In this document: positions 11,260 through 24,745 of the stretch, in pieces
Layout of the letters: each line of letters begins with the position of its first letter
How positions within the stretch are numbered: the stretch's first letter is position 1
Origin: Batkoa obscura
Lineage: Eukaryota; Entomophthoromycota; Entomophthoromycetes; Entomophthorales; Batkoaceae
Length of the DNA stretch: 64,000 bases
NCBI GenBank assembly: GCA_030770535.1
Contig: JASVEC010000020.1
Location: 248,001 to 312,000, forward strand
Reading direction: 5' to 3'
Notes under the pieces: generated by a model
What the model saw: only the letters and a program-made list of their open reading frames with translations
Told to the model about the DNA's origin: nothing
The model's database searches: none
Translations under genes and position numbers: made by a program

Positions 11260-12040
11260 TAAATCAACTCTTTGAAGAAATCCAATAAAAAAGCTATAAC
11301 CCTTCCTTGTTTAAAGCTTGATCCTAACGAATTGTTATTATTTAAGAAATATAGGGGAGAAGACGAATGTAATTTATTGAGGTCTAAAAGTGAAGTTATA
11401 AAACATTCATACGGTATATATATGGGGTGATATATAAAGGTACGAGTGTTTTTTTCAGTATATGGGGATGTATTTTCGTTTTTGAATTTCACTAACAAAT
11501 TTTCCGCTCAAATAGCGCTTAAAAAATGGAAAAATAATGAAGTCAAAAATGTACATTATGAACTTAATACATTTAATAGCTTATCTATTGATGAAATTGA
11601 AAAACTATACACAATAATTATTAAACGGTTTAACTGTGGCGATACTCGCCAAATAAGAAAATTACCTCCTATCTAGTACCATCTGTGATAACTTGTTTAG
11701 TAAAAATAATAATTTATGGCATATGAGCTCGGAATGCGATGATTATCAACATTTTAAAGAAGTGTTACCATAGATTAAAATATATAAAAACTCTTCATAT
11801 ATACAAAAGATTACCTTATTGGCTTGAAATTAGCATCGGTACTTGATACACTTATTAAAACTTTAAACAATATTTTCGATGAGTTTATGAAATATAAATT
11901 TTTGAATGAATTTTATAAAAACCGCTATCTATAATGATAGAATTGCAATAAAATCCCGGGTAAAGTACCAAGAAATGGAAGGGAGGTAAGGACTGGTACT
12001 ATTGATATCAATGGTGAGTTTGTTACTTACATCGGCATTT
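11260..12040 (+). pseudogene. decayed coding relict of unknown family, split by a foldback element
   Basis: Several protein-like stretches occur in + frames without a continuous ORF: KAITLPCLKLDPNELLLFKK at about 11292-11352, then, after foldback copy 8, ELNTFNSLSIDEIEKLYTII at about 11560-11620 and HMSSECDDYQHFKEVLP near 11720-11770. Composition is less AT-biased than the surrounding non-coding DNA, which suggests former coding sequence. I do not recognise the family. It may be a host gene fragment or a transposon relict. Confidence 0.35.
11459..11553 (+). mobile_element. foldback MITE-like element, copy 8 (3' end worn)
   Basis: Starts TATGGGGATGTATTTTCG, core CTCAAATAGCGCTTAAAAAA, then AATAATGAAGTCAAAAATG. 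The terminal CATCCCCAT is missing. It sits inside the decayed coding relict. Confidence 0.8.
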
Positions 12041-12508
12041 AGTTGAACTAATTTTAAAAATACTCAAGTAAATTTATAGTTGTTTACTAATACATTAAAA
12101 ACCTTTAAGTATCTTTAATTTGTTGAATCTTATGATATAACAAGAAAAATAAACTAAACATTGAATTTGAAAGTACTTTTTTTTTCTTTTTTGTTAAAAC
12201 TTTTCAAGTATTATATTTTGTATTTTATAAATGTATGTCATAGCATTAATGTTGAGTTTGAATCTTAAATCTTGTAGTAATAGTAATGTGTTAAAATTGA
12301 CTTAGATTTAATATTATTGATATTAAATCCAAATTGCTTTTAAAACATCCCTAAATTAGAGGATTATTAGCTTACTTTTAATTGGCTTATCTATTTATAC
12401 ACTAGAATTATGTTTGATAAACAAAAAATATAAAATCATAAAATTAGTAATATAATTAAAGAGAATCTTTAATCTACAATTATCAAATAGAATATAAAAC
12501 TATCCAAA

Positions 12509-13980
<1,472 letters not shown>

Positions 13981-14086
13981 TTTATTATATAAAATAAAAC
14001 AATATAAATATACTTAATATTATTATATAAAATAAACATAAAATACAGATATATAAATATTGATTTTTTTATTTAATAATTAATAT

Positions 14087-14767
14087 TTAAGCTTGTTCTC
14101 CTTCTTTGTTGAAAACATAAGTGAGTCCACAACGACCACAATATTGACGATCCTTGTGCCATGCCATGAAGACACCTAATAATTAAATTAAATCTAACTA
14201 CAAAAAATAACTAATAATAATAATTACCAGCACCACAATCAGTGTTTGGACATTCACGACGAAGACGGGTAATTTTACCATCAGCATCAACTTTATAGAA
14301 CTTTAATACAGGAAGCTTGACCTTCTTCTTCTTGTGCTTAATTTTCTTTGGGGTAGTATAACTAAAATAAAATGATTTTTGATTAGTATCTTTTTTCACT
14401 TGACCTAGTTTAAATAAATCTTCGACACTAATTTAATTATAGGACACTTATTAAAGTGGGGTGAGATGTCCTAGAAAAAAGCGTGAAGTAAAAAAAAGCA
14501 ATAACTTTTCACTTACTTCTTCTTCTTTCTCTTCTTACCACCACCAAGAAGGTCAATAACCATATGAAGGGTGGATTCAGTAGAGATATTGTAATGAGCT
14601 AAGGTAAGTTCATCATCTAAAGATTTTTGAGCAAAAAGGAGGCTTTGTTGCTCACTTGGAATTCCAGAACAAGCTTCAACTTGAGCTTTAAGTTGGGCAA
14701 CGGTAGCATTTGAGTTTGCTTCAACAGCAAAACTCTTTCCGGTAAGAGTTTGGATCGAAATTTGCAT
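14087..14767 (-). CDS. RPS27A: ubiquitin-like protein fused to ribosomal protein eS31 (S27a)
   Basis: Precursor cleaved after Gly-Gly to release eS31, a zinc-binding protein of the small ribosomal subunit. Three exons. The N-terminal 76-77 residues start [17 protein letters not shown] and keep the ubiquitin fold pattern ([33 protein letters not shown]), but the tail reads DLLGGG rather than LRLRGG. The Arg residues at 72 and 74 needed for E1 activation are gone, and Lys63 is replaced. The eS31 part follows: a Lys-rich linker ([27 protein letters not shown]), then the C4 zinc finger [12 protein letters not shown]...[13 protein letters not shown], ending at 14087. The moiety therefore resembles FUBI or nematode UBL-1 rather than ubiquitin. 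Confident for eS31; the loss of ubiquitin function is inference from residues. Confidence 0.92.
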
Positions 14768-15342
14768 CCTTAAAAAAAGTCAACTAGATAAGCCAAAGTG
14801 AAGGAATATAAATAATGAATATTTACTTGGATGAAATTTAGCAAAGAGAAGGGATTTCAAAATTAAGAATTGATAAATTTTCTAATTTTTCAATATCATT
14901 TTTTTCATTTAGGTAGGGGAAAGAAAAATTTTCAATTATTGAGAGCCAATCAAAGCTTAAGTTGAAAGGATAAAATGACCATTTTTTTAAGTATTTTGCA
15001 AAAAATCGAGTTTATGCTAATTTTTTGCAATCTTTAAGCCCTAAATAATTCATATTTGAATCCAGTCAAATTTAAGACTGATTTATAGTTGTATCTGAAT
15101 TAACACAAAAATTATGAAATGTAGAAAAATTGAGATTAATTCAAAAAGAACAATTAAAAAGTTTGATGAGTTGAATTTGTCAAAGTAGTACAAAAGGCTC
15201 AGTTTTAAAAGCAGCTGGATTAAGTATTGATTTTTTAATTAGTATTGAAAACATTGATTTCAAAATTTCAACCACCATAATTTAATTCAGTTAATTTCAA
15301 AAAATAGTTATTCCCATTTTGTCATCTTTTTTATTTTTCAAT
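14768..15342. other. divergent promoter region between the S27a fusion and an Asn-rich gene
   Basis: About 575 bases between two outward-reading genes. AT-rich, no repeat copy, no recognised motif. Confidence 0.5.
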
Positions 15343-16900
15343 ATGAACAATTCCAACAATAGTAAACCAGGTATTCCGACCCATCGATTTGATACTAATG
15401 GTACTACTGAAAAACCAGTACCAAAAATATTAGATTCAACAACTAAATTAAGTGCTAAAGAAAGGATTGAACGATTTAAGAGATTAAGGTTAGAAAGGAT
15501 TACAAAGAGTAATAATGCATTAGAAGAGAAATTGAAATTATTAGGAGGAAAGAGTAACATTGTTAGTAATGTAGAGAAAATAAACGATAAGGGAAATAGA
15601 AATGGAGATAAGTGTAATGATAATGATGATAATAAGATTAATAAAATTAATAAAATCAACAATAAAAAGTATGATAATGGTAATAAAAATGAAATTGGTG
15701 ATATTAGTAAAATTAATAGTGCTAAGACTGTTAGTTTTAATGAGAACAACAATGGAACTAATATTAGTACCTTTAACAGAATAAGTAGTATAAGTACTAA
15801 TAGAATAAGTAATATCCATTCCAATAGAATAAGTACAAACAGTATCAATAGAACAAGCGTTATTAAAACAATTACTAGCAATAATAGTATAGCGAGGGAA
15901 AATCGATTCCAACTAAAAAGAGGTCAAGTTAATAATATCGGAAATAGTTCAACTAGTAGTGGGACAAATAGTAGGAATAATAGTTCAATAAAAGTTGGTT
16001 TAAATAATAAGAGTAATTCAATAACTAGTATAATAAATAATATCGCAAATGATAAAACTAGTACAATAAATAGTGTAACAATTAATAAGAATACTTTATC
16101 AAATAGTACAATAAAACTTGAAACTTGTTCTCAGCAACTTGATAGTATATTGAAATTAGCAAAACAAATGGATATTAAGGTAGGATTTTATTATTATTAT
16201 TAATCAAGAGCTGTAAATAATAATTAATCAAATTTATTTGATAGATATGTGATAAAAAAGAAAATCAAGAAAAAATAATGGTAGATGATTCATTAAAACA
16301 AATTAATGATTTAGAAGTCCAGGTTTATAAAGTAAGTTCTAAGTGTTCTATAGTTAATTGCATTAATAGTAATTCTATTTATAAATAGTTAAAATTGCAA
16401 CTTCAACGAGAACAAAAGAGGATTAGAAATCATGATTATTTTTCTATAGAAGCAAAAGGTAAGTGATGATGGGATATTCTGTATAGTTTTATTAGAATTA
16501 ATAGCTCATTTTTTATTGTTTTCATAGATAAACTTAAAAATCAGATATTTCAAATTGTATCTAATTTAGATCTATTATTACAAAATCAATCTAAATTAGT
16601 GGAATTATTTTTTAATAATTGCAATGAATCTATAATTACTGGGAATCATTTGGAAAATGATAATAATGATTATTTGATGTTAAATTTCAAATATCATAAG
16701 TAGGATTAAATATTATTATCATTATTAAAATAATAATAGTAATAATGTTTAGGATATTAATTAACTTGTTAAAATTAATTTGTAATAGTAGTTTAACAAC
16801 AGAAAAAGAAACGATTGAAGATTTACTAAATAAAAATAATAAAAATACTCAAGTAAGTTATTTCAATTTAACTAATTATAATTCACTAACAAAAAACTAG
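15343..16900 (+). CDS. Asn/Ser/Ile-rich protein of unknown function with a helical C-terminus
   Basis: Family not recognised. The first exon codes for MNNSNNSKPGIPTHRFDTNG, then a basic helical stretch (SAKERIERFKRLRLERITKS) and a long low-complexity region dominated by Asn, Ser, Thr and Ile with recurring ISTNRIS/NIHSNRIS units. Later small exons (from about 16245) give EKIMVDDSLKQINDLEVQVYK, LKLQLQREQKRIRNHDYF and DKLKNQIFQIVSNLDLLLQN, likely a coiled coil. They end with LINLLKLICNSSLTTEKET and a stop near 16900. A longer upstream frame begins at TTG, so the ATG at 15343 is preferred. A long antisense frame across the repeats is a compositional shadow. It converges on the EDC4 gene with about 110 bases between stops. 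It could be a septum, spindle or scaffold component, but nothing shows this. Confidence 0.65.
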
Positions 16901-17009
16901 CTATTAACCCCTGCCGCCCTATTTGTCATAACTCATCATGTAAAATCCATAATATCAAATCTATAAAAAATAAAGTTGATTGATTTTTTAAATTTTATTT
17001 CATTTTATT

Positions 17010-20000
17010 TCATTCACAATTAATGATAATTTGATTACATGATTGAATACAATGATTTAATTGATCATTTAATTCGTTATTACTACCTTTTAATGTTGCT
17101 GAATATTCAATCAAATTTTTTAATACATTAGATAAGAATCTTCCTACATGATGAATGATATCTGGATTCTATTATAAAAAATAAATTAATACTTAAAACA
17201 AATCATAATATAAAATAATTAAAAACTTACTTTTGGATCAATTAAATTTAAACATTGTTCAATTACTTTTAATTTAATTGATGTACTTTGTTGAATTTGT
17301 TTAGTCATTAATTTAGATAATAATAATAATGTTTTTTGATTAAATTCACATTTATCAAATATTTGTTTTACTCCATATTCATTAAACATAATCAATACTG
17401 ATTTAATATCATTAGTTGTAATAGCCTAGAATAAAAAGTAAAAATAAAAATATTAGTTTAAAGCTATACAATTATTTCTTAGAAAATAATTACATCATCA
17501 AATATTTCTTTATCCCCACTTAATTCTTTAAATGTATCATTTGATTCGACTAGTGTTTTTTGTTCTTCAATATTTACCTTCTTGTTTAGTTGATTCTCAT
17601 TAATAAACTATAAATTAAAATTAATACCAATTTAAAAATGCAATATTAATATTATTACCTTATTACTATTATTATTTGTATTATTAATGTTTAGACTGCT
17701 AATATTATTATCACCATTATCATTATCATTGTTATTGTTGTTTCTATTATTAGGACTAAAGTTATTTTTATTCTTATTAAATCCTCCATTATTAATATTA
17801 TTATTTCCTACTGGACTATTATTAAAACTTAAATTATTGTTTAAAGCATTAATTAAATGAGATGGGGAGTTATTTAAATCGGGTCTAAATAAAGCACTTG
17901 GTGGTAAATTAGGTGGAGGTAAATTAGGATCATATCTCAATGGAGGGTTCATCAGATAAGGATTAAATGGAACTGGTGGTGGTACCTGTGGCAATTGAGT
18001 AAATTGATTCATTTGTTGCATACGTTTAAGCATTTCTTCTTGCTCTTTTTGAACTAAAATGTTAATTGATTAATTAATTATGTTGCATATGTCATATATT
18101 TATTATTTATAAGATTAATATTAATAACTTACTACTTTTAATTTGTTTAAAAAAGGAATTTTGCATTTGTTCGAACATAGCATTGGTTGCTTTTTGATAA
18201 GCTGGTATTAATATAGTTTCAAAATTACTACGAAAGGATTCAATAATCACATGTTGAACTTGATTAGTAATAGATTCTGATATAGTTTGTACAAAATCGG
18301 TAGAATCTAAGGCATCATATAAATGTTGTTTAATTAAATTATTAAAATATTCTTGAAATTCCTATAAAAATTAGATTAGTATAATAATAATAATAATAAA
18401 ATTAATGTTATTGTTTTCTTACATGACTTGAAAATACATTTTTAGCTGAATTACCAATTTCTTGATGTAATAATTTTGGTAAATTATCTCTTAAAGCTAA
18501 TTGAATAGATTGGGTTACTTTCGTTTGTACTTTACTAGTTATAGAATCGGGTAATAATTTAACTTCTTTTTCAAGGTTTTCTACAATTTTAGTTGGCCCT
18601 TCCAAACCTCTAGTTGTATGACTTAATGTAGTGGATACTCCTTTTCTGACTATAATTTATTTAAAATACAAAATTAGTTATATGTATATTTATAGTTATT
18701 GAATTATTTACCTAAATGTCCCACTTCATTTGTAAAATTTTGTACTAATTCACCCAATGCTTCGCCATCTAATTTGTTTGCTAATGAATTAACATTAAAA
18801 TTTTTAATCGGATTATTTTCTTTATCTGAGGATTGTTGTTTTAATAAAGTAGAATTTGAAACTAAAACAAAACACAAACGTTAATATAACAATATTTAAT
18901 AAAACAATAAAATAGAAATTACCACTTCTTTTTGGTTCTGAAGATCCAGAAGGTTGAGTAAATAAATCTAAATAATTTGGAGTATCTATTGCTTTCTCTT
19001 TATTTTCACGACTATTGTTTTCTTTAGTTAAATCTAAAGAATTGCTATGCGATTTAATTCTTCTGTCTGGTTTATTCATGGTACTTTCATTAATTTCATC
19101 TTGATTGCCTTATAATATTAAAAATTAATTAGTATATTTAAACCATTGTTATTAATTATTATTACCTTTAAATTTCAAATTTTCAGGCGATTTCATTGAA
19201 CCTAAATTACTTTTGATTGAAGGTGTTCGAGTATTTTTAGAATTATTTGGCGAATTTTTAGTTTTATTAAAAGTGTCTAAAAGGGAGGGTGGATTATTTT
19301 TATCATCATTAACTTCTATTTAAAATTATTATTACATATTAGTTTTATAAAACCTAATATTCTATTAAATTACCTTGTCTCGGAATTAAAATACATTTAT
19401 CTGGAATATCATTTAATGAAGCAACATCTTGAATAATTAAATTATTTAATCCAATAGCATATCTAGTAAATGCTTTTTGTTGTAAAATATAAGTTAGAAT
19501 AAAACTTTTATCCTCCTTTAAATGAGAATTTAAGCTATCTTTTGCAACACAAATTTCAATAAAACCTTCAGGAATAGCAATCTCAGTAACATAATCAAAT
19601 GTTGTTACACTTTCATTAAAGTGAAAGCATAATAATACTCTTCTTATATTGCATCCAACAAATAGCAATTTATTTTGATGTTCATAACATAAAGAATTAA
19701 AGCTAATAAATTTTGTATTAATTTTGAATTTAAACGTTTGAACGATTGTTGATTGTGTTAGATTATATAAGATTATATTGGTATTTTTATTAATACCAAC
19801 TATTAATATATCTTCTCGTTGTTTATTAACTACAAATTCTATATATGAGATTGAATGAATTTCGGATAATTGAATTGTTTTGTTGAATATCTGTTCTCCT
19901 TTATGTAACCCAATTATAGATACGACTCCATTTTCAAACCCAATGCCTAATAGATTACCATTGGGTGAAAATTTAATACACATTATTGGCTATAAAAAAT

Positions 20001-21417
20001 ATATTATCAATGATAATTATTAATGATATTAAAATGATTTACCTTATTACAATTAACTTCTAAAGCTTTTGAATAAATATCCTGTTCTTCTTCATAATTA
20101 AATGCATGTTTAAAATTGGTTTGAAACAATTTAACCCCTAATTCATTAGAAGCTAATACAAAAGAACCTAAACTAGCAGGATCCCAAGCGATATGAGTAT
20201 ACCATTTAGTATTTGATGGCATTGTTGAATTTTTAAAACGATAAAATAAATTATATTTAATTTCTCCTTTTTGTGTTGATTGATTATCAAAGGAATACAT
20301 ACTAACTGTAAAGTTAGAAGATAACGTCATTAAGTAACTTCTCTTTTCTTCAATTGTTTCATTTGATGGTTTCCATATGGCTATATCAATGATACTCTCA
20401 TCATGATCTTCAATTACTTGTTTTTTAGTACTGATTTCATTCCATATTCTTAACTTAGAATCTAGTTAATAATATAATTAACAATATAATTTATATTAAT
20501 ATTAATATTTTATAATATTGTAATATATTACCTGAATCTTTTGAATAAAAGCCAACTAATCCAAGACGAGTGAAAATAGAATTACCGTTAGGAAGTATCA
20601 TTTCACCATCATTACGAAAGATTGTGTGTTTACTTGGATTAATTTCTTTAATATTGGTCATATCAAATTTATTATGATCAAAAAATAAATCTTTATGTGC
20701 TATTTTATAACTATTTCGATCCATTTCTATTAATTTGTATTATATATTAATAAAGCACTTTTGGCACTAAATAAAAAATAATTAAACTTACCATTTGTCT
20801 TAACCTTAATATCATTTTCAGTAATGGTATTATTAGAACCATGAGATTGAGTATCTGAAAATGGTTCGTAAGAAGCCGCATCAAATGGATTAACATAAGA
20901 AAAGGGTGAATCACCCCTCTTTTTTTGTATATCAATCACTTTTTTAGTTTGTGGTGTTACTTTTTCCAAATTTTGATAGTCTAAACTTTTTTTATTTGCT
21001 TCTTCAGTTCTATATTAAAAAATAGCTTCAATTTTTATATTAATTTGAAATCAATAGGTGTTACCTTTGCTTTTCTTCCTCTTCATCAAACAAGTCATCA
21101 ATATTAATATTCGAGTATTTATTACCACCTTCTTCACTGGGACTTGTAAAAGCATTGTAACTTTCATTCTTTTGCTGATTACCACCCAACATTGAAAACA
21201 AGTTATTAACATTATTCAACATCTTTTCTTCTACAAAGTTAAGACTAGAACTATTATCATTCCTTTGGTTAAAAATGGATAAAAAAGATGTACTATTTGG
21301 ATTCTTTTTTCCTTCTAATTGTTTATTTTTTTCAACTTTCTCTTCTTCCATTCGATTTAAAAATTTACCAATTACTTCTTCAACGGGTATATCACTATCA
21401 GAACGATTTGTATTCAT
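17010..21417 (-). CDS. EDC4: EDC4/Ge-1-like enhancer of mRNA decapping (WD40 plus Ge-1 C-terminal domain)
   Basis: Scaffold that brings Dcp1/Dcp2 together in P-bodies. About 14-15 exons, roughly 1,150-1,200 residues. The N-terminus (MNTNRSDSDIPVEEVIGKFL) is acidic and disordered. WD40-type blades follow, for example SKLRIWNEIS, WYTHIAWDPASLGSFVLAS and MCIKFSPNGNLLGIGFENGV. A Ser/Asn-rich linker and helical segments then appear (GPTKIVENLEKEVKLLPDSI, EMLKRMQQMNQFTQLP). The extreme C-terminus, DIKSVLIMFNEYGVKQIF through LKVIEQCLNLIDPKNPDIIH to HCIQSCNQIIINCE, resembles the all-alpha Ge-1 C-terminal domain. A Pro/Asn-rich insert (QVPPPVPFNPYLMNPPLRYD) precedes it. The start ATG at 21417 is the first of the long first exon. 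The identification rests on WD40 plus the C-terminal pattern; a search would be decisive. Confidence 0.78.
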
Positions 21418-22056
21418 TCTTGTCTTTATTGAAGTTTCTTTTTTTATATTTCTTAAAGTTTTCTTAGTTAAAAAGTTGAATTTGTTAATTGTACGTTTCC
21501 TTTTATTTAATTTACTTATGCTGGTTAAACTAAAGCATCAGCTGCTTTTTGATTGGTGAAATCGAACCAATCAAGGACCATTAGCTGTAACAACCAACCC
21601 AATACTAAAATGTAATTTGCATGGAATTACATTTAATTTAATAAATTTTATAATTGACATTTAACAAATTAAAAAATTTCATTATATTTATGTTGTATTT
21701 CAAAATATTTTAAAGTACCTTATTGATCTTGTATAAACAATTTTTAAAAAGCTTTTATACTTTAATTTTGAGCTATTAAATTAGATACTGAGTTTGATCA
21801 AAAGTTTCAGTTTAATATAAAAAATATTATAAAATATTTTCATGTTTACATTTAATAATTGTAATAGAAAATCATATTAAAAGCATGCTTTTTATATATA
21901 GCACTTTAATATCAAGTATAAAAAGTCCATCCCCATATCCTAATAAACAATAAGTTTTATAACTAATTATTTATTTTATTATGTTAATTTAGAGCTAATT
22001 CATTTGCTTTGTATTTTAAAATAAACAGTTAGCTAAAATGTATCCAAGCTTGAGAA

Positions 22057-22159
22057 ATATGGAGATGTTTTTGGCCTCATCACTTTTTTCATTTTTAAGC
22101 ACTATTTGAACAGAAAAATTATTAATAAAATCCTTAAATACAAAAATGCATCCCCATAT
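22057..22159 (-). mobile_element. foldback MITE-like element, copy 9 (inverted)
   Basis: Left end ATATGGAGATGTTTTTGG, core ATTTTTAAGCACTATTTG, right end ATGCATCCCCATAT. Confidence 0.9.
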
Positions 22160-22314
22160 TTTATATAGAAATAATCATTTTTTATAGCATTATAATCCTA
22201 GATAAAGCTGATAGTTAATAAGTTTTAATACATATAATTAGAATGATCTATAATTTATGACTATAAAATATTATATATATAATGTTTATCAATAAACTAT
22301 ATAAAGGAATGAAC

Positions 22315-22446
<132 letters not shown>

Positions 22447-23352
22447 CAAAGTAGATAATACCCACAAGCTTTTATATTTATAATAAGTTTATATTACAGT
22501 AATATAATGATTATATTTATTTAAATAAACCAATAATAAGTGCTTTAAGTTGAAAATTATAAAATATTGCTTCACCAGCTTTATAGTTGATTATAGCATA
22601 ATGCTATTTAAATTGTTTAGAAAATTATTTAGAAAATTAATTACAATTTTATAAGCAATTTAACCATAGTTTATATAATAAATTCAATTAGCTTTAAATG
22701 GTTCTATTACTAAAAATTACTACATTTTTAAATTCAAATATACCTAATTCAGTTTTTTATTTAACTTTATAAAAAAATATAATATAAAAACTTAAAGCTT
22801 TTTATTAGATTATTTTTAATATTATGTTTTTTAATAAATTTATTGTGAAATACCGCTTTGTCATCTTTATAATTGATTACAATATAATAATCACTTAAGT
22901 TACTGTGTTTTCAAATTCAGGCATAATCAGTTCAAAGTCTCTTATTTTGATTTGCTGCGAGAATTTTCAACTTTATTCCAAGGAATGTTATCCTCTCATT
23001 TCAATATCCACACTTGTTAGAGTATAAAAGAGATTTTAGGACATCACAATTCTGGGCTTTTTAATTGAATTATTCCCTGATATCTCATACATTTAATAAA
23101 GCCATTAAATTTTCTTAATAGTATTTTACTTAAGTTTTATAGTAATGTTGTCTATTCTATTTGTCTTACATAGTCTGTAGTATATTACACACTATTTTTC
23201 ATAACTCAAGTCTATTTTAGTCATATAAACTAAGACTTTTCAACTTACGGCTAGTCAATCAAGGAAAGACTGCTTCTGACTCCAACCACTAAGTACCAGA
23301 TTTCACACTATTGAATATTATTTATAGTATTTTATATAGTTTATAGCTTATT

Positions 23353-23458
23353 ATATGAGGATGTTTTTTTTGGTTTCATTATTCTACTAACAATTTTTCC
23401 GCTCAAATAGTGCTTAAAAGATGAAAAAATAATGAAGTTAAAAAAAACATCCCCATAT
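23353..23458. mobile_element. foldback element, copy 10, with two identical-type ends
   Basis: The left end (GAGGATGTTTTTTTTGGTTT) is the reverse complement of the right-type end, while the core (CTCAAATAGTGCTTAAAAG) and right end (AAAACATCCCCATAT) are in + orientation. The terminal inverted repeats are therefore about 30 bp, longer than in other copies. Confidence 0.88.
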
Positions 23459-23903
23459 GCTATTTTTATTAATCTAAACTTATTTTAATTAAACGAACTA
23501 AACCCTTTTAACCTATAATCAGTTAATTAAAAATTGTTTTTAATTCTAATTATTAAACATTAATTTTCACAGTAAACACAAACATTTTAAGTTAAAGAAT
23601 ATAAATCTTTTATAATTTTAATAATATTTTGATAAATATTATTGATGATAGTATAATAGACTTTATTAAAGCTTATTCATGTTAATTATTAATTAATGTT
23701 TTAATCAAAAACAGTCAACTCAAATTTTATTAAGTTCCAGTTAATTAAAAAACTAAAATATTATTATTTTTTGATTTATGTGTATTATATAAAATTAAAT
23801 ACTTAATGGCCAGAGTTAAAAGGAGTTTTTGCTTAATTAGCTGGCTACAAGTCAAAAAATATTAGTTTGTATAACTAAAATAAACTTAAGTTGATAAAAA
23901 TAG

Positions 23904-24010
23904 CATATAGGACTATATTTTTGTGTTTATGAATTTTATTAACAATTTTTCCTCTCAAATAGGGCTTAAAAATGGAGAAAGTAATGAAACCAAAAAAAAC
24001 AGCCCCATAT
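23904..24010 (+). mobile_element. foldback MITE-like element, copy 11
   Basis: Starts ATATAGGACTATATTTTTG, core CTCAAATAGGGCTTAAAAAT, ends AACAGCCCCATAT. Confidence 0.85.
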
Positions 24011-24638
24011 AGTAAGCTATAAACTACATAAAATAAAAAATATTATTACAAAATTTATACAAAATACTACAAAACTTAATAGCTTTATCAAAGTTTAATA
24101 TTAGGAAATAATTCAGTTAAAAAAGAGTGTATATAAAAAGCATGATAATAGTCATAATTTTTTACTATAATTGCTAAACATAGATATTAAAATAAAAAAA
24201 TAATATTTTTATAACTAAGTAACAAAAATTCTCATAGCAAATTAAATTAAAGGAACTTTGAATTAGTTATACTATATAAATCACAATTATGTTAATCATA
24301 AAACTGCAGTTAGTTTTATAAATAAATTAAGTGATTACTATGTTATAATCAATTATAGAGCTAATAAACCAATATCTTATAATTAATAAACTAAAGAATG
24401 TATTAAATTTTAATAGTTTAAATTTAAATATTTGCTTAAATATATATAAACTTATTTTTAAAATTAATAATCTTTTAAAATTATTATATTCCAAACTTTA
24501 TTTTAAATTTTTTGTTATGTTTTTAAATCACCACTTTATAAATATAATGATAATAATAAATAATTAAAAAAAACAGTTATTGTAAAAGAATCTAACTTTA
24601 AATTTAAATTGTTGAAAAAATATTTTAACAAATTTATA

Positions 24639-24745
24639 AAAAGGTATTTTTTTATTTAGAAAATTTTTGATAGCTTTTTTACTTAAATAATGATTAAAAG
24701 AATAAAGAAAGTGATAAAATAAAAAAACATTTTTGTATTGAATAT
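24639..24745 (+). mobile_element. foldback MITE-like element, copy 12 (strongly decayed)
   Basis: Only the spacing and pieces such as TTTTTACTTAAATAATG-like core, AAAGTGATAAAATAAAAAAACAT and a worn right end remain. Confidence 0.45.

Noticed and set aside
15297-15881. 194-codon minus-strand Leu/Ile/Ser-rich frame, membrane-like
   Set aside because: Antisense of the Asn-rich exon; AAT-type codons read as ATT/TTA on the other strand and mimic hydrophobic protein.
21535-21585. tRNA-like GGTTCGATTTC motif on the minus strand
   Set aside because: The surrounding stem is GATTGG/CCAATC with no acceptor, D or anticodon arms at the right distance.
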